Shown: positions 33,647-40,035 of the stretch, piece after piece
Numbering within the stretch: the first letter of the stretch is position 1
Layout of the letters: every line of letters begins with the position of its first letter
Source: Nostoc sp. PA-18-2419
Lineage (GTDB): Bacteria; Cyanobacteriota; Cyanobacteriia; Cyanobacteriales; Nostocaceae
Direction: 5' to 3'
Assembly: GCF_005869855.1 (NCBI RefSeq)
Contig: NZ_SZNH01000005.1
Span: forward strand, 251,002-291,036
DNA length: 40,035 nt
Notes under the pieces: model-generated
What the model was told of the DNA's origin: nothing
Databases searched by the model: none
The model's input: only the letters and a program-made list of their open reading frames with translations
Position numbers and translations under genes: made by a program

Positions 33647-34909
33647 TCAACTGGAGGGTTTCCAGCCAGCTAGCAAATTCGGGTAAGTTGTTGGTGTAGG
33701 GAAGAGTTCCTGTAACCCAATCTGGCGTTGTTGGGGCTTTTCTTTGCTCATATTCCAGAGGGTTTCGTAGAAAAAGAAAGAGACTCCGGCAAAATTGCGA
33801 TCGCGTACTTTTTGCACTTGTGTCTGTATTTTTTGCATCGGCACAAATTTGTTTTTCAAACCAACCATAATACCAATACTTACTGGAATATGTTTTTTAG
33901 CAGCTTTGACTTCTGGATACTCTAATTCACTAATAAAAACATTCAAATCATCTCGATATATCTGCAATACCAAGTCTTCGATGATTCCTAGCCGTTCCCA
34001 TTTCTGCCAGTCTGCTAAAAAGAAGTCGTAGGAGAAACGCTGAGGATTTGGTGCCACAGAAACGAGGCAATCTTTTTTAGTGGCTTTGATAGCTTTAAAT
34101 ACCCGCTTTGTAAAGTCGGTGATTTTGTTTGCTCTCCAGCTTACCCATTCTGGATCTTGTGGATTTTTTGGGGGCGCTTTGCCTCGATGTTCTTTTTTAT
34201 AAAGTGCCACTGTGTAAGTATCGTATCCCAATATAGATGGTAAACCGAAATGGTCATCAAATTGAATGCCGTCAATATCGTAGTTTCTGATGATTTCAAT
34301 GATTAAATCTTGAATGAATTGTTGTACTTCTGGGCGAAAAGGATTTAGCCAAACGCGGTTATGTATGCCTTCTTTAACAATCCGCGTCCCATCGCTGCGA
34401 CTGGTGAGCCACTGAGGACGATTTTTAGCTAATAAAGAATCAGCTGGAGCCATAAAGCCAAATTCAAGCCAGGGAATCACTGTTAACCCTTGTTGATGCC
34501 CCACATTGACAATTTCTTTGAGAATATCTCGCCCTTGCAGTCCAGGTGTAGGGTCGATCGCTCGCCCAATTACTTTGGCTGCAACTTTGCTAGGATACAA
34601 TGTATACCCCCAATTCCAAACTGCCGGATACACGGTGTTAAAATTGAGTTCATCAAGGCGTTGCAAAGATCCCTTGAGGCGATCGCGCTCAAATAACACA
34701 TCACTATCAATATTTGTTAACCACACTCCCCTTAACTCAGACGCAGGTAATCTCTGAGAAATAGTTTGAGCATTTAAGGGCAACGATAATATCAGCGTAG
34801 TTACCACACTCAAGGTAACCATGACGAAAAATAACCCCGACTTTCGACTTTGGCGAATATTCCACCAACAATCAAACCCAACACACCACTTTACTAACCT
34901 TTTCATCAT
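33647..34909 (-). CDS. Secreted glycoside-hydrolase-like protein (GHL10/DUF187)
   Basis: The 420 residues begin with a basic stretch and one hydrophobic helix (LFFVMVTLSVVTTLILSLPLNAQ), read as a signal peptide or anchor. The rest is a TIM-barrel domain of the GHL10 type: SELRGVWLTNIDSDVLF, FNTVYPAVWNWGYTLYPS, GLTVIPWLEFGFMAP, WLNPFRPEVQQFIQDLI, the acidic YDIDGIQFDDHFGLP, CLVSVAPNPQRFSYDFFLADWQKW, and the end FAGVSFFFYETLW. It likely acts on polysaccharide or peptidoglycan-linked sugars outside the cell; the substrate is unknown. Two ATGs in tandem at the start make the exact first residue uncertain. Confidence 0.9.
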   Translation of the reverse strand: MMKRLVKWCVGFDCWWNIRQSRKSGLFFVMVTLSVVTTLILSLPLNAQTISQRLPASELRGVWLTNIDSDVLFERDRLKGSLQRLDELNFNTVYPAVWNWGYTLYPSKVAAKVIGRAIDPTPGLQGRDILKEIVNVGHQQGLTVIPWLEFGFMAPADSLLAKNRPQWLTSRSDGTRIVKEGIHNRVWLNPFRPEVQQFIQDLIIEIIRNYDIDGIQFDDHFGLPSILGYDTYTVALYKKEHRGKAPPKNPQDPEWVSWRANKITDFTKRVFKAIKATKKDCLVSVAPNPQRFSYDFFLADWQKWERLGIIEDLVLQIYRDDLNVFISELEYPEVKAAKKHIPVSIGIMVGLKNKFVPMQKIQTQVQKVRDRNFAGVSFFFYETLWNMSKEKPQQRQIGLQELFPTPTTYPNLLAGWKPSS

Positions 34910-35021
34910 CTACCACAGGTACAATCGAATTATCGTTTTGATTGTATGCTCTAAAACAATCGCTAGTAAAAGGAACTGAGGCACTCAAGTTCCCCAGTCC
35001 CTAATCCCCAATCCCTATTCA

Positions 35022-36152
35022 TCATTGAGCGCTAGCTGTAACCCGATTCCAGGCTTTAACTACTCCTTGTAAATCGTTTGGCAGGTTATCTTGAGAAATA
35101 TCGTTGTACTGAACCGTATTCTTTTGGCTAGTGAGAGTGTAGGTGATATAGTCAGCAGCACCGCTGGGTACTGGGTAACTGAGATTCTGGAATTGAGTAA
35201 ATTTATAGCGTTCTAGCGATCGCAAAAATCGTTGTACCTGTTGCAAAGAAACACGGCGAACACTACGCTCGGAATCATTAGCATCACCAATCCGCACGCG
35301 AATCAATCGCCCATCTTTGAGTAAAACAGTCTCGTAGGTTCTACCAGTAAAGCCACCAGTGGAGATTTGCCGAAATACTATATCTCGATCCAAGGGCGGT
35401 GGTAACTCGCTAACTGGAATTGGTACAGGTGTCAGTGTACTTTGGTTCGGCTTTTGATTGAGCTTAACTATCGAACCTGTTCGATTAGTGTGATAAACCA
35501 AGGTTTGTTCGCCTCCACCAACCACTACCCGCCAGCCTGGTACCAAAGCTTGGGTACAGAATTCATCAGCGTTAGGTAATTCTAAACAGCCATCTCTCCA
35601 AGTTTGCTGTTGAAACTCAACAATCGTTAGCCGAGAAATCGGTTGTTGCAGCTGTCTAGATGCAGCTTGCAAAACAGCATTTTTTACTGATGCAGGTAAT
35701 TTGTCTGAGGGAGTATTTGCCGAAGCTAAACGTAGCGATCGCCCGTTGCTATTGGTATGATAAATCCAATTTTGTTTGCCATCAGATACTACAACCCGCC
35801 AACCAGGAACTAAGGCTTCGGTGCAGATTTCATCCGCTTGAGGTAATTCCAAGCAACCGTTGCGCCAAGTCTGCTGATTATAGTTTGTAATTTTCAGTTC
35901 TCTAGTCGAAATTCCCTGTCTGCGGGCTAAATCTTGCAGCACTGCGTTAGCTACTGGACGCGGCAAGCGATTTGATTTAATGTTGTCTTTAGAAACATCA
36001 GTGCTTGTTTCTAGTAACAAGTTTGCAGAAGCCGCTGCGGCATCTTTGCTCAATGTTAAACCGCTAGTCACAGATAAAATCCCAGTCAAAATCAAAGCCG
36101 TGAAAATTCGTGCTTGATTGGTGCTAACATAAAATTTTGCCATGAGTTTCAT
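35022..36152 (-). CDS. Secreted protein with a duplicated ~75-residue domain
   Basis: The 376 residues start with a signal peptide (IFTALILTGILSVTSG...AAAASA). Two tandem copies of one domain follow (~64-145 and ~150-235). Each reads VLQ-x-ARRQ/SRQLQ, then QQTWRNGCLELPQADE-x-CTEALVPGWRVVV, then a Tyr-His-Thr-Asn strand and SLRL-like end. Both copies keep the paired cysteines (GCLELP...CT), so each probably has one disulfide. A Pro-rich linker leads to a different C-terminal domain (~260-372, GGFTGRTYETVLLKDGRLIRVRI). Its function is unknown. A second in-frame ATG three codons in is an equally possible start. It shares orientation with the GHL10 gene 112 bases downstream. Confidence 0.82.
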   Translation of the reverse strand: MKLMAKFYVSTNQARIFTALILTGILSVTSGLTLSKDAAAASANLLLETSTDVSKDNIKSNRLPRPVANAVLQDLARRQGISTRELKITNYNQQTWRNGCLELPQADEICTEALVPGWRVVVSDGKQNWIYHTNSNGRSLRLASANTPSDKLPASVKNAVLQAASRQLQQPISRLTIVEFQQQTWRDGCLELPNADEFCTQALVPGWRVVVGGGEQTLVYHTNRTGSIVKLNQKPNQSTLTPVPIPVSELPPPLDRDIVFRQISTGGFTGRTYETVLLKDGRLIRVRIGDANDSERSVRRVSLQQVQRFLRSLERYKFTQFQNLSYPVPSGAADYITYTLTSQKNTVQYNDISQDNLPNDLQGVVKAWNRVTASAQ

Positions 36153-36627
36153 ACTAATACAGTGCTATTAGTCAATAGTTATAAAACTAAGAAATAATAT
36201 CTAGCGACTCAGGACAAGAAACTATATAATCCCAGACACTTCACTAAGTTGGGATAAGTTTAGTATTTGTCTTTTGAAGCAGATATAAAGACAGACGCTA
36301 GTGTAATGATTGTTTGTTCCTGAGCTAGATTTTACCTAGTGCAACTTGTAGGGACAACAGCTTACAAAATCCAATACAGTTCACATAAGACCAAAACGCT
36401 TGTAGAGACGGCGATTTATGGCGTCTCGAAAACCCGCAATTTTGTACAGCCTTTAACTAAACCGTATTGGTACAAAACTCCAAGGGCACATTACTTCGCC
36501 TACGCGTCAGACAAAATTCTTCGATCAATCAGCAAGGCTGAAAAATTATTGTGACAGTTGCATTCACACTAAGCCAGACAAATTCAAACTATTTCTAAGC
36601 TAAAATCTAAAATCCAAAATGTCTTGC
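36153..36627. other. Spacer rich in dispersed repeat text
   Basis: At 36397-36426 the text GTAGAGACGGCGATTTATGG followed by CGTCTC is a hairpin of the same GAGACG family as 30774-30793. At 36440-36477 the arms TTTTGTAC and GTACAAAA frame a 22-nt loop. I see no gene. The open frame through this part is built from repeats. Confidence 0.45.
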
Positions 36628-37131
36628 TTAGGCGCTAATCGCTTGCTGTTCCGGTTCAACTAATTGATTATTAGGTAAATCAAATCTAATAGTAGTAGAC
36701 GCCCAGTCTTTGAAATCAGGTGCTAGCCAAACTAGCTTGCACAGAATTTCATCATTTACCCACAATACAAAGGGAAAGTGAAACTGTTTGCGAAACTGAT
36801 CTCGCATAATGTTAGTACTGATGATTAGTTGATTAATTGCCACTACAGATTCTAAACCTCGTACTATCAAAGCTTCGGGTTGAGTAGCACCAATTGTATT
36901 TGTAATAATTGTATACAATGATTCGGCTGCGGGCGTAAGCAGGATTTGCTCGATGTCTGCTGAGGAGAATTCTGTTAACAGATTTATCATCTGTTGCTGT
37001 CTTTCAAGACAATTGCAACATGCTAATATCAATGAAAACTCTCCAGCAGAAACCATCATCGCCCTTGCCAGCCTCTTAATAGCTGCTGTGCTACTAACTA
37101 TAGTGTTTTCCGAACTAGTTAAGTTGCTCAT
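36628..37131 (-). CDS. Stand-alone N-terminal domain of a large Nostoc regulatory-type protein
   Basis: This 167-residue protein starts SSENTIVSSTAAIKRLARAM, then FSLILACCNCLERQQQMINLL, ITNTIGATQPEALIVRGLESV and INQLIISTNIMRDQFRKQFHFPFVLWVNDEILCKLVWLAPDFKDWASTTIRF. As far as I recall, this is how several much longer cyanobacterial proteins with TPR or ATPase parts begin (the FPFVLWVNDE..L..LAPDF block is telling). Here the protein stops soon after, and no continuation of the homology is seen in any frame downstream, so it is either a genuine short version or a truncated gene. No ribosome site stands out. Confidence 0.65.
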   Translation of the reverse strand: MSNLTSSENTIVSSTAAIKRLARAMMVSAGEFSLILACCNCLERQQQMINLLTEFSSADIEQILLTPAAESLYTIITNTIGATQPEALIVRGLESVVAINQLIISTNIMRDQFRKQFHFPFVLWVNDEILCKLVWLAPDFKDWASTTIRFDLPNNQLVEPEQQAISA

Positions 37132-37304
37132 TTATAAAAACCCTGCTTTGATATCAAAAATAGCTGAGCATTATTCAGTTATTGTACTCTACTAGTTTTT
37201 ACCTCAAAGTGTTACACAATACTTGGTATAACATTTTGTCTGTAAAATTTAGCATAATTTTATACTTGCTTTAACAAATCAGAATATTGTCAATGATTAT
37301 AGAT

Positions 37305-37481
37305 TTACAACTGAGGGTTAATGTGAAGACAACATTTAATATCATGTCCGGTTGAACACAAGTCAATTGCTTTCGCCAGTGCCGTTCCCGTAGGATACGA
37401 AGTGAAACAATCAGAGAAGTCTTGTAATTGCTTCACTTGGTTGCACTCGCCATGACATATCATAAGTAATTTGCCGGACAT
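37305..37481 (-). CDS. Small cysteine-rich protein, unknown
   Basis: This 58-residue frame from ATG 37481 reads SGKLLMICHGECNQVKQLQD, then FSDCFTSYPTGTALAKAIDL, then CSTGHDIKCCLHINPQL. Six cysteines and three histidines (CHGEC, DLC, GHDIKCCLH) suggest metal binding or disulfides. The sequence is not low-complexity and looks coding, but no ribosome site is visible and I do not recognise a family. A 10-bp inverted repeat, TCATGTCCGG (37342-37351) and CCGGACATGA (37474-37483), brackets most of the gene. Confidence 0.45.
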   Translation of the reverse strand: MSGKLLMICHGECNQVKQLQDFSDCFTSYPTGTALAKAIDLCSTGHDIKCCLHINPQL

Positions 37482-37505
37482 GACATAACACTTTATGGCA
37501 AACAA

Positions 37506-38011
37506 AATGGGAGAAGCTCAGAATTAGCAGTTGCATGGTTACTTTATCATCTATAGATTTTTACATCTGGTATTAATTAGATAATTCTGATTCATTTAGT
37601 TATAATATATACTCAGTATACCTCTGACAACGAATATTCACAAGTGGGAGAAAACTTATACCAATTTGTCACAGGCATAGCTAGCCGTACATTTTAATTT
37701 GTAACTTTAAATAAAAATATATTCTTCCATCCGTTGATGTATTTCACGAAATACCTGAAATCTATACATAGGTAGGGGTATAAAGCTGTCCTTACAACCA
37801 ATTTATTAGTTATCAAGATTTTTAGAAATAGTACAAGTCGTCCTTTTGATAGAACAATAGATTGAAGATGTCGCTTCGTTAGTCAGAGGACACTGCATTT
37901 TTAGCTTTCTAAGATCGGCTCAGAACGTCCGATTATAAAAAGTCATGCATTAAAAATAAGAACGCCTGTAAATATTTAAAATTTTGATAATTTTATTAGG
38001 AGTGTTGCACT
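37506..38011. other. AT-rich spacer upstream of the phosphoribosyltransferase gene
   Basis: It has TATACCAATTTGTCAC near 37658, the same end text as the element at 30728, without a clear partner. A small stem ATCGG/CCGAT lies at ~37913-37934. No gene seen. Confidence 0.4.
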
Positions 38012-38680
38012 ATGCTATTCAAAGACCGGAGATTTGCAGGTCAACTATTGGCTAAAGAGTTAGCTGCTTATGCTAATCGCTCAGATGTCTTGGTTTTAGG
38101 GCTACCAAGAGGTGGCATACCCGTTGCTTTTGAGGTTGCTAAGGCATTAAATGCTCCCTTAGATGTTTTGGTGGTACGTAAATTGGGTGTACCCGATCAA
38201 GAAGAACTAGCAATGGGAGCGATCGCTCCTCATGGCGTGCGGATACTCAATAAACATGTTATCAAGCTGATGAATATCTCCGATGAAGTAATTGCCAAGG
38301 TAGCCGTACAAGAAGAACGAGAGTTAGAGCGCCGGGAACAGGTTTATCAAGGCGAGCGCCCTTTAAGAGATTTACAGGGGCGCACGATCATCTTAGTAGA
38401 TGATGGTTTGGCAACAGGTGCAACTATGTGGGCTGCTATTATAGCTGTGGAGAAACAACAACCAGCTATGATTGTAATTGCTGTGCCTGTAGCGGCATCT
38501 GAAACTTGCCAACAGTTAGAACCTGAAGTAGACCAAGTTGCTTGTATCTCTACACCCAACCCTTTCTACAGCGTTGGTCTTTGGTACGAAGACTTTCTCC
38601 AAACTACAGATGAAGAAGTCGGGGAGTTACTCATAAAGGCGGCAAACAATGGTCAACAATTATTTGTTAGGCGAGAATAG
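38012..38680 (+). CDS. Phosphoribosyltransferase-domain protein
   Basis: This 222-residue cytoplasmic protein has a type I phosphoribosyltransferase fold. The PRPP-binding loop IILVDDGLATGATM lies at ~127-139, the first strand block VLVLGLPRGGIPVAFEVAKAL at ~26-46, and VRKLGVPDQEELAMGAIA at ~55-72 carries the flexible-loop region. The last part (CISTPNPFYSVGLWYEDFLQTTDEEV) is typical of a family of uncharacterised PRTases, sometimes fused to dienelactone-hydrolase-like domains; here it is alone. The substrate is unknown. The start is well supported: TTAGGAG lies 10 bases before ATG 38012. Confidence 0.9.
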   Translation: MLFKDRRFAGQLLAKELAAYANRSDVLVLGLPRGGIPVAFEVAKALNAPLDVLVVRKLGVPDQEELAMGAIAPHGVRILNKHVIKLMNISDEVIAKVAVQEERELERREQVYQGERPLRDLQGRTIILVDDGLATGATMWAAIIAVEKQQPAMIVIAVPVAASETCQQLEPEVDQVACISTPNPFYSVGLWYEDFLQTTDEEVGELLIKAANNGQQLFVRRE

Positions 38681-38723
38681 CTATTGAAAGTGCTGAGTTA
38701 AGAGCCTCGCTGGAGACTTTAAT

Positions 38724-39497
38724 TTAGAGATTGATAAAACTGGTGAGCGTCTCTTTGATTTGATTTGCAGTTGTAGCAGTAAATATGGAGGCTGTGGCTA
38801 AATCAATATGATGATTATCTGCTAAAATTAAGCGAATATTATAACTTAATATGTTATCAAACTCAAATGAATTAAGCTCAATTGTTACAATTTCTGAAAG
38901 CTTTGCTTCAAGAATTTGATTACCCAACCAAGATTGACGTTCAATAGTTATTTTGCCAACAGTTTTATCAACAACACAAATAATTTTTTTATTTCTGAGT
39001 ATAGAAGCAATACAAACAGCACCAACCGCAATCATGAGTAAGCCTAGAGGATAAGTCCACAAACGACTATCTTCACCAATTGTCAGGTTTTGTTCTTGTG
39101 GAATTTTAAGAAATGTATTGATTTGTGCCGCTTTAGCTTCTTTTTTAGTACTATCTGCATTTAGCAAATTTATTAACACTGAACCATGAGTTGTCTGAAG
39201 TACAAAAGGATAACTACCCCATGCATCAGTAGTGGTAGTGTCTAATTTTGCTTCTACGATCTCTTGAAAATGCCAGCTTTGAGTTTGAGTAGTTAGAAGA
39301 TTTTTAGTAGTTAGTTGACAAATGTTTGCCTCTTCTCCAACTCTGCTACAACTAAAACTAGTAGCTTTGCCCAGTGCAGCTATTAAAAAAACGCCTCCGA
39401 TGATAAAGATTCCGCCAAATAGCCAGTAGAATGTGGCTTGTGGCTTGAGTTGCAGTTTTAATAACTTTGGTGTTTGCTCGGTAATATGGAATTTCAT
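38724..39497 (-). CDS. Membrane protein of unknown function
   Basis: This 257-residue protein has two hydrophobic segments, FYWLFGGIFIIGGVFLIAALG (~23-43) and LWTYPLGLLMIAVGAVCIASIL (~145-166). About 100 polar residues with two cysteines (SFSC...NIC) lie between them, and a ~90-residue C-terminal beta-rich part (IICVVDKTVGKITIERQSWLG...) resembles a PH-like lipid- or membrane-associated fold. Each half repeats the order helix pair then strands, so the protein may be an internal duplication. I do not recognise a named family. It is convergent with the phosphoribosyltransferase gene; the stops are 43 bases apart. Confidence 0.7.
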   Translation of the reverse strand: MKFHITEQTPKLLKLQLKPQATFYWLFGGIFIIGGVFLIAALGKATSFSCSRVGEEANICQLTTKNLLTTQTQSWHFQEIVEAKLDTTTTDAWGSYPFVLQTTHGSVLINLLNADSTKKEAKAAQINTFLKIPQEQNLTIGEDSRLWTYPLGLLMIAVGAVCIASILRNKKIICVVDKTVGKITIERQSWLGNQILEAKLSEIVTIELNSFEFDNILSYNIRLILADNHHIDLATASIFTATTANQIKETLTSFINL

Positions 39498-39916
39498 AGT
39501 GATAGCTGAAATCTGGACTTCAAATAGCTACAAGGTTTACTTGCAATTTTCACACTTTTGGGGTTAATTACAAGGTTTGCCAATAGTATCAGCTATGACC
39601 AGATTCTTTGCTCCTTGGCGCTAAGACAGTTGTACTGATGGCCAGCGCCTAGATTATCCTAAGCGTTTACTTCGGTTTGTTGCTATGGTTAATAAACCAG
39701 TCACCAAGACTATTACATTGTTGAAACTTTAGGAATATGATTGATTGAGCGATCGCACTTTATCAAGCCCTACCAATTAGTAATACATGTTAACTATAGC
39801 AAAATCATCAATTTTGACTTTAATAATTTTACTATAGTAAGCCTATGACAATTATATATTAGTGCGTCCTCTTGTTTTATCTTCATCACTTTCGAGTATC
39901 AAGAAGACTCGTAATT
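39498..39916. other. Spacer before the right-hand gene
   Basis: It carries a GGCGCT/AGCGCC hairpin near 39617-39649 and the inverted repeat listed at 39793-39838. No gene seen. Confidence 0.4.
39793..39838. repeat. Inverted repeat with 13-bp arms
   Basis: ACTATAGCAAAAT (39793-39805) and ATTTTACTATAGT (39826-39838) pair with one mismatch. It lies 79 bases beyond the stop of the minus-strand gene at the right edge and could be that gene's terminator, or an operator. Confidence 0.45.
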
Positions 39917-40035
39917 TTAGTCTACATAATCCGTTGGTATTTCCGACTCAACAGCATTATTTGAAACTATTGGGCGGCTACCATCTATCTCTAGAGTATC
40001 TTTAACTGTAAATTTACTCTTAGCAATTGGGCGTT
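39917..40035 (-). CDS. 3' end of a gene running in from the right edge, unknown
   Basis: The minus-strand frame is open from the window edge to TAA at 39917-39919 and gives 38 residues: RPIAKSKFTVKDTLEIDG, then SRPIVSNNAVESEIPTDYVD. The paired RPI-x-x-S/N text with a strand in between resembles C-terminal repeats of some Nostoc hypothetical proteins, but this is a vague memory and the rest of the gene is outside. Confidence 0.5.
   Translation of the reverse strand, partial: RPIAKSKFTVKDTLEIDGSRPIVSNNAVESEIPTDYVD

Noticed and set aside
36339..36554. 71-codon frame in the spacer before the orphan domain gene
   Set aside because: It consists of dispersed hairpin repeats and does not look like protein.
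1..40035. tRNA, rRNA, toxin-antitoxin, phage or integrase genes
   Set aside because: I looked for tRNA T-loop/acceptor patterns, paired small genes and recombinase motifs and found none that hold up.

Overview
The window is chromosomal DNA from a filamentous, heterocyst-forming type cyanobacterium, most like Nostoc or Anabaena. The evidence is the very frequent HIP1 octamer GCGATCGC, the cyanobacterial NDH-1 subunit NdhM, a ferredoxin-dependent nirA-nrtP-narB operon with NarM and NirB-like helpers, a helical carotenoid protein, WD40 and CHAT/FHA signalling proteins, and AT-rich intergenic spacers full of short dispersed repeats. No rRNA, tRNA, CRISPR array or intact transposase gene was found.

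Layout. 1-3253: the 3' end of a WD40 protein, a NarL/LuxR-type response regulator (Ycf29-like), a small unknown gene and ndhM. 3943-10387: a phospho-signalling and protease group. It holds a membrane PP2C phosphatase with a zinc ribbon and a possible degenerate kinase region, a CHAT-protease/FHA fusion, an unknown acidic protein, and a convergent FHA/PrsW intramembrane-protease fusion. 10948-11550: a DJ-1/PfpI protein.

11971-21702: nitrate assimilation. narM, a psiE-family gene, narB, nrtP and nirA all lie on the minus strand. Divergent from nirA are a Tat-exported Rieske lipoprotein and a HEAT-repeat protein that I take for cyanobacterial NirB. The nirA promoter shows a textbook NtcA site, GTA-N8-TAC, 22 bases from a TAN3T -10 box, with a TGCA-N5-TGCA NtcB-type site upstream. 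This operon is also heavily invaded by repeats: a 21-bp tandem array between nirA and nrtP, a 215-bp element with perfect 18-bp inverted ends between nrtP and narB, and in-frame low-complexity inserts inside both nirA and narB.

22129-25474: an acidic disordered protein, a helical carotenoid protein with a strong terminator, an orphan MacB-type ABC ATPase, a decayed DUF4351 fragment, and three tandem copies of a ~140-bp structured repeat just behind purH. The three copies keep a hairpin with compensatory base changes and the motif GCTCCTCACAC. Ten of its 11 bases match the ultraconserved core of the cyanobacterial sRNA Yfr1. I regard this as the most promising undescribed element in the window.

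25475-40035: mostly housekeeping genes. They are purH, a short-chain dehydrogenase, a carboxylesterase with an apparent CTG start, a DUF2555 protein beside coaBC, a LipM-like acyltransferase, an EGY/S2P-type M50 protease, a GHL10 glycosidase-like protein, a secreted protein with a duplicated domain, an orphan regulatory-type protein, a phosphoribosyltransferase, a membrane protein, and the 3' end of a further gene at the right edge.

All functional assignments come from reading motifs by eye. No database search was run.
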